Shown here: positions 18,834 to 30,196 of the stretch, one piece after another | How the letters are laid out: every line of letters starts with the position of its first letter | Numbering within the stretch: position 1 is the first letter of the stretch | Assembly (NCBI RefSeq): GCF_020535405.1 | Contig: NZ_CP085036.1 | Coordinates: 2,108,001-2,172,000, forward strand | Direction of reading: 5' to 3' | Length of the DNA: 64,000 nt | Source: Antiquaquibacter oligotrophicus | GTDB taxonomy: Bacteria > Actinomycetota > Actinomycetes > Actinomycetales > Microbacteriaceae | Translations under genes and position numbers: made by a program | Notes under the pieces: generated by a model | Told to the model about the DNA's origin: nothing | The model's input: the letters and a program-made list of their open reading frames with translations, nothing else | Databases searched by the model: none

Positions 18834-19271
18834 ATGGCTAGTCAGGTATTGACCCAGGACCAAATCCGCATCGAGGGCACGGCGACAACCAAGCTCGAGG
18901 CGATGCGGGAGGCCAACGACATCCTCGTCGCCGCGGGAGCCGTCACGGGCGCCTACCTTCCCGCGATGCTCGAGCGCGAGGAGTCGGTCTCGACCTACAT
19001 GGGCAACTACCTGGCTATCCCTCACGGCACGAACGAGAGCAAGGACGCGATCCTTGCGTCCGCGCTCTCGTTCGTTCGGTATTCCACGCCGATCGACTGG
19101 GACGGCAACCCCGTGCGCTTTGTGGTCGGCATCGCCGGTATCGGCAACGAGCACCTCGACATCCTCTCGAAGATCGCCATCGTGTTCTCCGACGAGGACG
19201 AGGTGGAGGCCCTGCTCGCCGCCAAGACGGGCGAGGAGATCCTCGACATCCTGTCGGAGGTCAACGCCTGA
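18834..19271 (+). CDS. mtlF: Mannitol-specific PTS EIIA component
   Basis: 145 residues, cytoplasmic. Accepts phosphate from HPr on His64 ([12 protein letters not shown]) and passes it to the EIIB domain of MtlA. ATG lies 16 nt after mtlA; the stop overlaps the mtlD start (ATGA-type overlap at 19271). Full length for a mannitol/fructose-class EIIA, with the [10 protein letters not shown] lead-in typical of MtlF. Confidence 0.95.
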   Translation: MASQVLTQDQIRIEGTATTKLEAMREANDILVAAGAVTGAYLPAMLEREESVSTYMGNYLAIPHGTNESKDAILASALSFVRYSTPIDWDGNPVRFVVGIAGIGNEHLDILSKIAIVFSDEDEVEALLAAKTGEEILDILSEVNA

Positions 19272-20413
19272 TGAAGGCGGTCCACTTCGGTGCCGGCAAC
19301 ATCGGTCGCGGCTTCGTCGGCCTGATCCTGCATCGCGCAGGGTACGAGGTGGTGTTCGCGGATGTTGCGGCCCCTCTCATCGACGCCCTCGACGCTGCCG
19401 AGAGTTACGTCGTGCACGAGGTGGGGGAGGGGGCCCGCGATCACGTTGTGACCGGCTTCCGCGCCATCAACAGTGCGACCAACGAGTCAGCTCTCATCGC
19501 GGAGATCGCGTCGGCCGACATCGTGACAACCGCGGTGGGGCCCGGCATCCTGAAGTTTGTCGCCCCGGTCATCGCGCGGGCACTCGAGCAGCGTGAAACG
19601 GATGCACCGCTCGCGGTCATGGCGTGCGAGAACGCCATCAATGCCACCGACATCCTGCGCGGGCATGTCGCCGAGGCGGTCTCCGACCGTGCCGTTCTGG
19701 AACGCGCGGTTTTCGCCAACACTGCCGTCGACCGCATTGTCCCCGCCCAACCCGAGGGGGCTGGCCTGGATGTCACGGTCGAGACCTACTTCGAGTGGGC
19801 GATCGAGTCGCCGCCGTTCGCGGGCGCTGCTCCGGTCATCCCCGACGCCCACTGGGTCGAGGACCTGGCTCCCTACATCGAGCGCAAACTCTTCACGGTC
19901 AACACCGGCCACGCCACCATCGCCTATGCGGGGCACCTGGCGGGGGTCGAACTCGTCTACGACGCCCTCGCGCTGCCCGAGGTGGACTCAGCGGTGCGCG
20001 CCGTCCTCGCGGAGACCAAGGCGCTCCTCGTGGCAAAACACGGACTCGACGCCGACGAGCAGCAGGCCTATATCGAGCGCATTCTGACCCGGTTCGCGAA
20101 TACCGCGTTACCCGACCGGGTGGACAGGGTGGGTCGCCAGCCGCTCCGAAAGTTGAGTCGAGACGAGCGTTTCATCTCACCGGCAGCCGAGCTCGCCGAG
20201 TCGGGCACCGAACCGAGTGCGCTGCTTTCTGCTGTCGGCACCGCGCTGCGATTCGTTTCGCCCGATGACGAGCAGAGTCTCGAACTCCAGGTGTGGTTGG
20301 GCAGCATGGAGGCCGAGCAACTCGTGACGCGCGTCACGGGTATCGAGCCGTCGCATCCGCTCTTCGGCGGTCTCGTACGTGAGGTCAAGCTGGCGCAATC
20401 GCGCACAGCGTGA
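19271..20413 (+). CDS. mtlD: Mannitol-1-phosphate 5-dehydrogenase
   Basis: 380 residues. Oxidises mannitol-1-phosphate to fructose-6-phosphate with NAD. The N-terminal Rossmann motif is [17 protein letters not shown]. The polyol dehydrogenase core contains [20 protein letters not shown] and [17 protein letters not shown] with the catalytic-region Lys and His. Length matches E. coli MtlD (382). Last gene of the mannitol operon, one base overlap with mtlF. Confidence 0.96.
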   Translation: MKAVHFGAGNIGRGFVGLILHRAGYEVVFADVAAPLIDALDAAESYVVHEVGEGARDHVVTGFRAINSATNESALIAEIASADIVTTAVGPGILKFVAPVIARALEQRETDAPLAVMACENAINATDILRGHVAEAVSDRAVLERAVFANTAVDRIVPAQPEGAGLDVTVETYFEWAIESPPFAGAAPVIPDAHWVEDLAPYIERKLFTVNTGHATIAYAGHLAGVELVYDALALPEVDSAVRAVLAETKALLVAKHGLDADEQQAYIERILTRFANTALPDRVDRVGRQPLRKLSRDERFISPAAELAESGTEPSALLSAVGTALRFVSPDDEQSLELQVWLGSMEAEQLVTRVTGIEPSHPLFGGLVREVKLAQSRTA

Positions 20414-20455
20414 CCGTGCACCCGCGGCGTCCGCCGTGCACTAGCGTGGGAAAAC

Positions 20456-21898
20456 GTGACGGATGCTACGGACCCGACCACTCGCACCCGCGTGGCGGCT
20501 TTTCTCGACTCACGCGCGGGCTTCTGGGCAACGGTCGGACTCATCGCTCTGGCCATCGCGGCGAATGTGTGGACGGTCGACCGGCTCGGGTTTACCGATG
20601 ACCTCACCTTCCTGACGGCGGTTCTCGGCACGACCACTGACGGACCCGGTGTCTATGACCTGTCAGCGTGGATCGGGTGGCGCTACGAATACTGGAGCGG
20701 CCGCGTCGTCCCGGAAACGTGGACGTGGATCTTCACACCCGCGCCGCTCATCGCCTGGAGGGTCGTCAGCATCGTCGTGTGGCTCGGCACCGTGCTCCTC
20801 GCCGTTCGCTTCTTCGTCATCGCCCGGCCCACCTCACGCTTCCTCGCTCGGTCGGCTGTCGCTATCGCAGCCTTCTCGGTCATCTTCCTCATGGACCGCG
20901 AATCGCTGCTGTGGGGTGCATTCTGGGTGACAGGCGCACTGTATTACTGGTGGGCGATTCCGCTGGTGCTCGTTGCGGTGCTGGGCACGGCCGAGGTGCT
21001 GGTCGCGCGGCGCGCCCCGCATCCCGCAATCATCGTGGTGTCCTCGATCGCGGCACTCATGGCGGGGGCGTACACCGAGCAGATCTCTGCCGTGGTGGTG
21101 GCACTCGGCCTGTTCGCGACCGGGTATCGCCTCGTTCAGCTCCGCCGCGGTACCGCACCCGGCGGCGCTCGAGCCACCGCCGCGGTCATCGTGCCGACCG
21201 TGCTGTCGATCCTCGGAGCGATCGTGCTGTTCGCGGCTCCCGGCAACGCCAATCGCGCGGCGGCGGATGAGCGAACCTGGTTGCCCGGCTTTTTCGACGC
21301 TCCCCTCAGCCAGCGACTCCAGGGTGGGCTCCAGTTCACCCTCGAGGGCATCGTGAACCAGTCGGGTCTGCTCATCGCGCTCGTATGGGTGGCGATCCTC
21401 GTGATCGCCTACCGACGCGAATCGCGTGATCGTGTCACGGTGGGAGCGGGTGTCGTCTCCGTTGTCGCTCTCACGCTCGTGGTCGGTTCAGCCTTCCTTG
21501 GGCTGCCTCGTCTCGCGCAGTTCAACCCTTATTGGGGTGCCGATCCGACGGGGCCGGAGGGTGTGCTTGTTGTCGTTGTGTGGACCGCGCTGCTCATCGG
21601 AACGGCTCTCGGCCCGCTCGCACTTCAGCGTGATCTCGGCGGGGTCATCGCCTCGCTCCTCATTGCCGCTGCCATCGCCGCGACTTTTGTCACGTCGTTC
21701 TCGGCGTCGATGTATGCCAGCGGCGCACGTGTGCACTTCATCCCCAACGTTGCGCTCGCCGCGGCCTTGCTGGTCATGCTGCCGACCGTCTTCCGAGGGC
21801 GGCGTGCGCGGTATGTCGTCGCGGCGGGAGCCCCGCTTGTTGTGCTCGCGGGTCTCGCGTGTATCGCGCTCGTCGTCGAGCGCTGGAGCCTCGGCTAG
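20456..21898 (+). CDS. Polytopic membrane protein, possibly GT-C-like (DUF6056-type), unknown function
   Basis: 480 residues with about eleven predicted membrane helices. The first extracytoplasmic loop carries acidic residues (FTDDLTFLTAVLG) and YEYWSGRVVPETWTWIF, a layout reminiscent of GT-C glycosyltransferases or DUF6056 proteins; this family assignment is tentative. GTG 20456 has no clear ribosome binding site but follows TAGCGT (20442-20447) by 8 nt, suggesting a leaderless transcript. It ends in a 4-nt CTAG convergent overlap with the GT4 gene. Neighbours make nucleotide-mannose and a mannosyltransferase, so a role in envelope glycans is plausible. Confidence 0.65.
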   Translation: MTDATDPTTRTRVAAFLDSRAGFWATVGLIALAIAANVWTVDRLGFTDDLTFLTAVLGTTTDGPGVYDLSAWIGWRYEYWSGRVVPETWTWIFTPAPLIAWRVVSIVVWLGTVLLAVRFFVIARPTSRFLARSAVAIAAFSVIFLMDRESLLWGAFWVTGALYYWWAIPLVLVAVLGTAEVLVARRAPHPAIIVVSSIAALMAGAYTEQISAVVVALGLFATGYRLVQLRRGTAPGGARATAAVIVPTVLSILGAIVLFAAPGNANRAAADERTWLPGFFDAPLSQRLQGGLQFTLEGIVNQSGLLIALVWVAILVIAYRRESRDRVTVGAGVVSVVALTLVVGSAFLGLPRLAQFNPYWGADPTGPEGVLVVVVWTALLIGTALGPLALQRDLGGVIASLLIAAAIAATFVTSFSASMYASGARVHFIPNVALAAALLVMLPTVFRGRRARYVVAAGAPLVVLAGLACIALVVERWSLG

Positions 21899-23058
21899 AT
21901 CGTCGAGAGCGGGGTCGCCATGCGGCCGCGCACGGCCTTCTCGAGCGCGGAGTTCTCGAGTACCGCTTCGTAATGCCCGACAAGCTCGTCGCACACCTGC
22001 TCCCATGTGCGACCGAGCACCGCGCGGCGCCCCGCTTCGCCCATCCGTAGACGTAGTGCCTCGTCCTCCACGAGCGATCGGACGTGCCCACGCAAGTGGG
22101 CGTCGAACCGCGGGTCGAAGAGGTACCCGTTGGTGCCGTGGTCGATGAGATCGATCGGTCCGCCAGCGTGCGGTGCGATGACCGGCAGTCCGCTCGCGTG
22201 GGCCTCCTGGATCGTCTGGCCGAAGGTCTCCTCCGCCCCGGTGTGAGCGAAGACGTCGAACGACGCGTAGGCGAGGGCGAGGTCACGGCCCGACAGCGCG
22301 CCGAGATAGGTCGTCGGGATGCCCCGCAACTGTTTCTGCACGAGTGGCAGGGACGGCCCGTCCCCGACGATGGCCAAGCGCACCCCGCGCAGTCCGCGCA
22401 GGGACTCGAAGCGCTCGAGTTGTTTCTCCGGCGCGACCCGCCCGACGTAACCGACGATGGTCTCGCCCTCCGGCGCAATCCGGTCTCGTAGCAGCGTCAC
22501 GAGCGGGTCGAGGCGATTGCGGGGATGGTAGGTCTCCAGATCGACACCCCGCCCCCAGCGCGCAAGCCGGGGGACCCCGGCGCTCTCCAGGTCGTGCATC
22601 GACGCCGAGGACGGCACGAGTGTGAGTTCCGCGCCGTCGTGAATCCAGCGCACCACCCGCCACGCGAAGCGTGTCGCGGCACCCAGGCGATTGCGTTTGG
22701 CGTAGCCAGCGACATCCGTCTGGAAGATCGCTACCGCCGGGATGCCGAGCCTTGTGCCCGCAGCGATCGCCTGCGCCCCGAGAAGGAAGGGCGAGGCAGC
22801 GTGGATCACATCGGGGCGGAACTCGGCGATGATGCCCTGCAACTGCGGACTCGGCAGACCGACAGGAAACTGGCGGTAGGCGATCGCGGGAACCTCGCGC
22901 ACGGGGAAGCCCGCATAACGGGACGGCGCACCGGCTGCCGGAACAACAACAAGTGCTTCATGGCCCCGGAGCGCGAGATGCTCGAGCACCTTGCGCACAC
23001 TCGTGGTGACGCCGTTGGTGGTGGGAAGGAAGCTCTCGCTGACGACGAGTACTCGCAT
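21895..23058 (-). CDS. GT4-family glycosyltransferase, GDP-mannose-dependent mannosyltransferase-like
   Basis: 387 residues from ATG 23058 (start MRVLVVSESFLPTTNGV), where homology to GT-B enzymes begins; the extra residues of the longer frame are non-conserved. N-terminal acceptor domain with FLPTTNGVTTSV and DVIHAASPFLLG; C-terminal nucleotide-sugar domain with VGYVGRVAPEKQLERFE, YASFDVFAHTGAEETFGQT and EAHASGLPVIAPHAGGP (the E-x7-E motif region). These motifs resemble actinobacterial alpha-mannosyltransferases of the MgtA/PimB group. Divergent from the GDP-mannose pyrophosphorylase gene, which would supply its donor. Confidence 0.85.
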   Translation of the reverse strand: MRVLVVSESFLPTTNGVTTSVRKVLEHLALRGHEALVVVPAAGAPSRYAGFPVREVPAIAYRQFPVGLPSPQLQGIIAEFRPDVIHAASPFLLGAQAIAAGTRLGIPAVAIFQTDVAGYAKRNRLGAATRFAWRVVRWIHDGAELTLVPSSASMHDLESAGVPRLARWGRGVDLETYHPRNRLDPLVTLLRDRIAPEGETIVGYVGRVAPEKQLERFESLRGLRGVRLAIVGDGPSLPLVQKQLRGIPTTYLGALSGRDLALAYASFDVFAHTGAEETFGQTIQEAHASGLPVIAPHAGGPIDLIDHGTNGYLFDPRFDAHLRGHVRSLVEDEALRLRMGEAGRRAVLGRTWEQVCDELVGHYEAVLENSALEKAVRGRMATPLSTI

Positions 23059-23170
23059 GGCCCCAGGCTGCGCCGGGCGCGTGGACGGCGGGTGAACCCG
23101 GGGCATCGTGTCGATTGCGGGGTCATGTCCGTCACGCTTGCGAAACACCCCACCCCTAGAATCGACAGCC

Positions 23171-24292
23171 ATGAGCGCTACCGGGGGACCGATCGACGAT
23201 TTTTACAGTGTGATTCCGGCGGGAGGGATCGGCTCTCGGCTGTGGCCCCTCTCTCGTGCGGATGCACCGAAGTTCTTGCACGACCTCACGGGGTCGGGTC
23301 AGACGCTCCTTAAGGACACGTGGGATCGCCTCGAGCCGCTCTCGGGCAAGAACCGCATCATGGTCGTCACGGGGCGCGCCCACCGCGCGGCGGTCGAAAA
23401 TCAGCTTCCCGACCTCACCGACCCAAATGTGGTGCTCGAGAGCGAACCGAGAGACTCCTCGGCCGCCATCGGACTGGCCGCTGCCGTGCTGGTGCGTCGT
23501 GAGCCGAACGTCATCATCGGGTCGTTCGCCGCCGACCACGTGATTCGGGATACCCGTGGATTCCGCCGCGCGGTGCAGGAGGGTGTCGCGGCCGCTCGCG
23601 CCGGCTACATCGCCACCATCGGCATCACCCCGACGGAGCCGGCCATCGGATTCGGCTACATCCATTGCGCAGGACCCATCGAGATCGAGGGCGCCCCGCA
23701 TGCTGTTGCGGCGAGCTCCTTCGTCGAGAAGCCCGATCTCGCGACCGCCGAGCGTTACCTCGACGCGGGGGACTACCTCTGGAACGGTGGCATGTTCATC
23801 GCGCGCGCCGATGTGCTCCTCCAGCAGCTCGGAGAATCCGACCCGAAACTCCTCGCCGGTATCAACGAACTCGCCGACGCGTGGGACACCCCGAGCCGCG
23901 GTGCCGTCGTCGACCAGGTGTGGCCAAAACTCCGCAAGATCGCCATCGACTACACGGTCGCCGAGCCCGCGGCGGCAGCGGGCCGTCTCGTTGTGGTGCC
24001 GGGCGACTTCGATTGGGATGACGTTGGGGACTTCGCATCCATCGCCAAACTCCACTCTGGCGGGCGAAAGTCCGACCTCGCGATCCTCGGTGAGAACGCG
24101 CGTGTGCTCGCGGACGCCTCGACGGGCATCGTCGTCTCGCAGAGCAAACGGATGATCTCGCTCATCGGTGTTTCGGACATCGTGGTGGTCGACACACCTG
24201 ACGCCCTGCTGGTGACAACAACGGCGAACGCCCAGCGGGTGAAATCCGTTGTCGATGCACTCAGGCTCTCCGGGAGCGACGACGTTCTCTGA
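23171..24292 (+). CDS. manC: Mannose-1-phosphate guanylyltransferase
   Basis: 373 residues. Makes GDP-mannose from mannose-1-phosphate and GTP. Nucleotidyltransferase signature VIPAGGIGSRLWPLSRADAPKF at the N-terminus, then ESEPRDSSAAIGLAAAV, FAADHV, the substrate motif FGYIHCAG, FVEKPDLATAERYL, and NGGMFIARADV. No C-terminal isomerase domain, so it is the short monofunctional form. The start at 23171 has no Shine-Dalgarno sequence; TAGAAT (23157-23162) ends 8 nt before it, indicating leaderless transcription. Confidence 0.95.
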   Translation: MSATGGPIDDFYSVIPAGGIGSRLWPLSRADAPKFLHDLTGSGQTLLKDTWDRLEPLSGKNRIMVVTGRAHRAAVENQLPDLTDPNVVLESEPRDSSAAIGLAAAVLVRREPNVIIGSFAADHVIRDTRGFRRAVQEGVAAARAGYIATIGITPTEPAIGFGYIHCAGPIEIEGAPHAVAASSFVEKPDLATAERYLDAGDYLWNGGMFIARADVLLQQLGESDPKLLAGINELADAWDTPSRGAVVDQVWPKLRKIAIDYTVAEPAAAAGRLVVVPGDFDWDDVGDFASIAKLHSGGRKSDLAILGENARVLADASTGIVVSQSKRMISLIGVSDIVVVDTPDALLVTTTANAQRVKSVVDALRLSGSDDVL

Positions 24293-24458
24293 GCTGTCGA
24301 AATGTGCCGGTCAGACGCCAAAATGTGTCGAGCGCGTTTCGGTGCGGTCGCCACTGTGTAACCTTTCGGCCACGGCCTGCTGAGAGCCCTTTCAGCCCGC
24401 GTAACTTTGGGTAACGTTTACTCCACTGAGTCCCAGTTCTTCCGCTGGGCTGCATCTT

Positions 24459-24471
24459 GGAGGACATCTTG
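24459..24471 (+). promoter_or_regulatory. Ribosome binding site fixing a TTG start
   Basis: GGAGG (24459-24463) stands 5 nt before TTG 24469. An upstream in-frame TTG at 24457 overlaps the GGAGG itself, so 24469 is the preferred start of the substrate-binding lipoprotein. Confidence 0.7.
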
Positions 24472-25563
24472 AGAATCACTCGCGGCCGCGTTATCAGCGG
24501 CATCGCCTTGGTCGGAACGAGCGCCCTCGTGCTCGCCGGCTGCGCAGCAGCACCCGAAGAGGACGGCGGAACCGATGCCGCGGTCGACTTCCTTCCCTGC
24601 ATGGTGTCGGATGCCGGTGGCTTCGACGACAAGTCGTTCAACCAGCTCGGCTACGAGGGCCTCGTCGAGGCCGCTGCCGAGGTCGGCGTCGAGCCGATCA
24701 CCGTTGAGTCCGCATCCGAGACCGACTACGGCCCCAACATCGAGAGCCTCCTCGGCCAGGGCTGCGACCTCATCGTGACCGTCGGCTTCGCCCTCTCGGC
24801 GGCGACGCTCGAAGCGGCCGAGGCCAACCCCGATGTCGAGTTCGCTCTCATCGACGACGCGGCCGACGCCGACTTCGATGGCACCCCGGACTTCGACAAC
24901 ACGAAGCCGATCATCTTCAACACGGCCCAGGCGGCGTTCCTCGTCGGCTACGCGGCCGCGAGCTACAGCAAGACGGGAACGGTCGCGACCTGGGGTGGAA
25001 TGAACTTCCCCACCGTCACGATCTTCATGGACGGCTTCGCTCAGGGTGTCGACTACTACAACGAGCAGAAGGGCACCTCGGTTCAGGTTCTCGGCTGGAC
25101 GGGTGACGCGGAGACCTCCACGTTCACGGGTGGCTTCGAGGCCAACGATGTCGCGAAGACGACGGCGCAGAACTTCATCGACCAGGGCGCGGACATCCTG
25201 CTCCCCGTCGGTGGACCGATCTACCAGAGTGCCGTCGCGGCGATCGCCGACTCCGGCAAGGAGATCGCGCTCCTCGGTGTCGACGCCGACCTGTACGAGA
25301 CCGACCCGGCGACGCAGGACATCATCCTGACCTCGATCCTCAAGGGCATCAAGAACGCGACGCACGACGTGGTCGCGGCTGCTGCCGGAGGTGAGTTCTC
25401 CAACGAGGCCTACATCGGAACTCTCGAGAACGAGGGAGTCGGCTACGCGCCGTTCCACAACTTCGAGAGCCTCGTCTCGCCCGACCTCGTCGACGAGCTC
25501 GACGCGATCCAGGGCCAGATCATCGACGGAACCATCCCCGTCACCTCCTACCTGGACTCGTAG
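24469..25563 (+). CDS. BMP-family ABC transporter substrate-binding lipoprotein (nucleoside uptake)
   Basis: 364 residues from TTG 24469. Lipoprotein signal with lipobox VLAG-C at about residue 24. The BMP/PnrA fold shows VSDAGGFDDKSFNQLGYEGL, DLIVTVGFALSAA, VEFALIDD, AAFLVGYAAA, YSKTGTVATWGGMNFP and ILLPVGGPIYQSAV. BMP proteins such as PnrA, RnsB and NupN bind purine or pyrimidine nucleosides outside the cell. Followed by a strong terminator and then the ATPase and two permease genes, so it is made in excess over the rest of the importer. Confidence 0.94.
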   Translation: MRITRGRVISGIALVGTSALVLAGCAAAPEEDGGTDAAVDFLPCMVSDAGGFDDKSFNQLGYEGLVEAAAEVGVEPITVESASETDYGPNIESLLGQGCDLIVTVGFALSAATLEAAEANPDVEFALIDDAADADFDGTPDFDNTKPIIFNTAQAAFLVGYAAASYSKTGTVATWGGMNFPTVTIFMDGFAQGVDYYNEQKGTSVQVLGWTGDAETSTFTGGFEANDVAKTTAQNFIDQGADILLPVGGPIYQSAVAAIADSGKEIALLGVDADLYETDPATQDIILTSILKGIKNATHDVVAAAAGGEFSNEAYIGTLENEGVGYAPFHNFESLVSPDLVDELDAIQGQIIDGTIPVTSYLDS

Positions 25564-25579
25564 TCCCGGAACGGAATCC

Positions 25580-25614
25580 GGTCGGGGGGACCAGCGTCGC
25601 TGGTCCCCCCGACC
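25580..25614 (+). terminator. Strong terminator between substrate-binding protein and transporter genes
   Basis: A perfect 16-bp stem (25580-25595 with 25599-25614) closes a 3-nt GTC loop, followed by TTCGTTAAA. It lies 17 nt after the lipoprotein stop. Such an element usually limits downstream expression relative to the binding protein. A -10-like TAGATT at 25654-25659 can restart transcription 7 nt before the ATPase start. Confidence 0.85.
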
Positions 25615-25666
25615 TTCGTTAAAGGCACCGGTGCGCTGGTCGCGCCCGCAGATTAGATTGGTCAGC

Positions 25667-27198
25667 ATGAAACTGGAGCTTCGCGGTATCACCAAGAGGT
25701 TCGGATCGCTCGTCGCCAACGATCACATCGACCTCACCGTGCAGCCGGGAGAAATCCACTGCCTTCTCGGTGAGAACGGCGCGGGCAAATCGACACTCAT
25801 GAACGTGCTCTACGGCCTGTACCAGGCCGATGAGGGCGAGATCCTGCTGGACGACGTGGTTCAGCATTTCGCAGGGCCCGGCGACGCCATGAACGCCGGC
25901 ATCGGCATGGTGCACCAACACTTCATGCTCATCCCCGTCTTCACTGTCGCCGAGAACGTCATGCTCGGGCACGAACAGACGAAGGCAGGCGGCATCCTCG
26001 ATCTCGAGAGTGCTCGCGCAAAGGTTCGGGAGATCTCGGCACGATTCGGCTTCGACGTCGATCCGGATGCTCTCGTCGACGACTTGCCCGTCGGCGTCCA
26101 GCAGCGCGTCGAGATCATCAAAGCCCTTTCGCGCGACGCCCGTGTGCTTGTCTTCGATGAGCCGACCGCGGTGCTCACCCCGCAAGAGACCGACGAGCTC
26201 ATCGCCATCATGCGTCAGTTGAAGGCCGGCGGAACCTCCATCGTGTTCATCACCCATAAGCTGCGGGAGGTCCGTGAGGTCGCCGATCGCATCACCGTCA
26301 TCCGCCTCGGCAAGGTTGTCGGCGAGGCTTCGCCCACCGATTGCAACGAAGAACTCGCGTCGCTCATGGTGGGACGCGCCGTCGATCTCATGATCGACAA
26401 GGCCCCTGCGCGGCCCGGGCCCGTGGCGCTGAGCGTCGAGAATCTCTCCGTCATCGACCCGCGCAACCAGCTCGTCGTCAACAACGTGAGCTTCGACGTG
26501 CACGAGGGCGAGATCCTCGCCATTGCGGGGGTCCAGGGCAACGGTCAGACCGAGCTCACGGAGGCGATTCTCGGTCTTCAGTCGCGTGTGACGGGCAACA
26601 TTCGACTCGGCGGTCACTCCCTCCAGGGGCTCGGTGTCCGCAAGGTTCTCGACGCCGGTGTCGGTTTTGTGCCGGAGGATCGCAAAGAGGACGGACTCGT
26701 CGCGGAATTCACGATCGCCGAGAACCTCATGCTCGACCGCTCCGACAGCGAACCGTTTGTCAAGGCGGGAACACTCCAGTTGCGCTATCTGTCCGAATTC
26801 GCGGAGGAGAAGGTCCGCGAGTTCGACATCCGAGCTCAGGGAATCGAGACGCACGTCGGGCGCCTCTCCGGCGGTAACCAGCAGAAGGTTGTCCTCGCGC
26901 GCGAGCTCAGCCGTGAGCTGAAACTCTTCGTCGCCGCCCAACCGACCCGCGGCCTCGACGTCGGCTCGATCGAGTTTGTCCACACCCGCATCGTCGAGGC
27001 GAGGGATGCCGGGGTTCCCGTCATCGTCGTCTCCACCGAACTCGACGAAGTCGCCGCCCTCGCTGACCGTATCGCGGTGATGTATCGCGGCGGAATCGTC
27101 GGCATCGTCCCTGGTGACACTCCACGTGAAGTCCTCGGCCTCATGATGGCTGGCGAGCACCCCGACCACACCGGAAACCCGAACCCGGGGGAGGCAGC

Positions 27199-27202
<4 letters not shown>
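25667..27202 (+). CDS. Nucleoside ABC transporter, duplicated ATP-binding subunit
   Basis: 511 residues from ATG 25667, start MKLELRGITKRFGS. Two ABC cassettes in one chain, as in NupO/RnsB-type and sugar importers. The first has Walker A LLGENGAGKSTLMN, the Q-loop and DEPTAVLTPQE as Walker B. The second has a degenerate Walker A, AGVQGNGQTELTEAI (no GKS/T), signature LSGGNQQKVVLARELS and a Walker-B-like AAQPTRGLDVG, as is usual for the second half of this family. The start follows TAGATT by 7 nt, so it may be leaderless. Overlaps the next gene by 4 nt (ATGA). Confidence 0.95.
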
Positions 27203-28484
<1,282 letters not shown>

Positions 28485-28488
<4 letters not shown>

Positions 28489-29780
28489 GCACCACGGCAG
28501 CAGCACCCGTACCCTCCTCAGCACCCGTTGTGCTCGAGAAGGCCGTCATCCGCAACTGGAAGCCAGCCATCGGACTCGGTATCTTCGCCATCCTCGGCAT
28601 CGTGCTCTTTGTCATCTTCGCGCGAGCGGGTGAGACGGGCTTCCGTTTCTCGACGGATGCCGACGCCATCCAGTTGCCCGTCCTGACCGTCGATGCGCCC
28701 CTCGCGGGCGGAATCGTTGCCGTGCTCCTTGTGCTCATGGCCGCGGCATCCGCCTACCTCGCCTGGCGCGCCCGCAAGACCCCCGTCTGGCTCATCGCCA
28801 TCTTCGCGGTGTTGTTCATGTTCGGCTTCCTCACGTGGGCGGCGGCGGGGGCATCCCTCGCCGTTCAGGTCGCGAGTCTCCTCGTCGGGGCCGTCGCCCT
28901 GAGTGTTCCGCTGATCTTCGGTGCGCTCGGTGGTGTTATCTCGGAGCGTGTCGGTGTCGTCAACGTCGCGATCGAGGGCCAGCTCCTCGCGGGTGCGTTC
29001 GTGTCCGCCGTTGTCGCCTCGGCAACCGGTCAGCCGTTGCTCGGGCTCGCCGCCGCGACCGTCGCCGGTGTGCTCGTCGCGTTTGTGCTCGCGGCTTTCT
29101 CCATCAAGTACTTCGTCGACCAGGTCATCGTCGGTGTTGTGCTCAACGTGCTTGTCGTCGGACTCACGAGCTTCCTGTTCTCGACGGTGCTCGCCCCGAA
29201 TGCGGCGCAGCTGAACAGCCCACCGCGATTCGAGCGCATCAACATTCCGCTTCTCAGCGAGATCCCCATCATCGGACCGGTGCTCTTCCGCCAGACGATC
29301 ATCGTGTACCTCGTCTACATCGCGGTCTTTGTCGTCTGGTTCGCGATGTTCAAGACGCGCTGGGGCCTGCGACTGCGCTCGGTGGGTGAGCACCCGCAGG
29401 CTGCGGACACCGTCGGTATCAACGTCACGGGCACCCGGTTCTGGAACGTGTCGCTCGCTGGCGCGATCGCGGGCCTCGGCGGTGCCTACTTCACGCTCGG
29501 ATCGGTCGGTGCCTTCAATAAGGAGATGACGGCGGGCGCAGGATTTATCGCGCTCGCGGCCGTCATCTTCGGTCGGTGGGATCCCATCAGGGCGACCCTC
29601 GCGGCGCTCCTGTTCGGTTTCGCCACCAACCTGCAGTCCGCGCTGTCTATCATCGGCTCGCCCGTTCCGAGCGAGTTCATGCTCATGCTCCCGTACCTCG
29701 TGACGATCTTCGCCGTCGCGGGTCTCGTGGGCCGGGTACGCGGCCCCGCAGCCGCGGGAAAGCCGTACGTAAAGTCATGA
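28485..29780 (+). CDS. Nucleoside ABC transporter permease 2
   Basis: 431 residues, GTG start inside a GTGA overlap with permease 1. BPD_transp_2 permease with about 10 helices and a long N-terminal region containing extra helices (IGLGIFAILGIVLFVIFARAG; AGGIVAVLLVLMAAASAYLAW). Family motifs include SVPLIFGALGGVISERVGVVNVAIEGQLL and GEHPQAADTVGINV. Partner of permease 1 in a heterodimeric channel, as in YufPQ/NupPQ. Stop overlaps the cytidine deaminase start, tying uptake to catabolism. Confidence 0.94.
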
Positions 29781-30196
29781 CCCCGTTCACTCCACAGTCC
29801 GACGCCGAGTGGGATGCCCTTCGTGAGGTCGCCAAGGAGGCACTCACACACGCCTACGTTCCCTACTCGAACTTCCCCGTGGGGGTGGCCGCCATCGTCG
29901 ACGACGGTCGTGTCATCTCGGGCGCGAATGTCGAGAACGCGTCCTACGGCCTCACGCTGTGCGCGGAATGTGCGCTCGTTTCATCGCTGCACATGACGGG
30001 TGGTGGCAAGCTCGTCGCCTTCACGTGTGTCGACGGCAAAGGCAACGCCCTCATGCCGTGCGGCCGCTGCCGCCAGTTGCTGTTCGAGCACTCGGCGGAG
30101 GGGATGCTGCTCGAGACCGTCTCCGGAATCAAGACCATCGATGAGGTCATCCCCGACGCTTTCGGGCCGCGCACGCTCGAGGAGTACAGGTCATGA
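29777..30196 (+). CDS. cdd: Cytidine deaminase
   Basis: 139 residues from ATG 29777 (ATGA overlap with the permease stop). Converts cytidine and deoxycytidine to uridine and deoxyuridine. Zinc and catalytic residues: Cys and Glu in TLCAECALV and the two Cys of PCGRCRQLL. NVENASYGLTLCAEC is the substrate and zinc signature of the tetrameric class. Coupled to deoA by another ATGA overlap, so deaminated pyrimidine nucleosides pass straight to phosphorolysis. Confidence 0.96.
   Translation: MTPFTPQSDAEWDALREVAKEALTHAYVPYSNFPVGVAAIVDDGRVISGANVENASYGLTLCAECALVSSLHMTGGGKLVAFTCVDGKGNALMPCGRCRQLLFEHSAEGMLLETVSGIKTIDEVIPDAFGPRTLEEYRS

Noticed and set aside
24393..24425. GTAAC repeats upstream of the BMP lipoprotein as an operator
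   Set aside because: GTAAC occurs twice with GTTTAC following, but symmetry is imperfect and no regulator gene is adjacent; too weak to list as a site.
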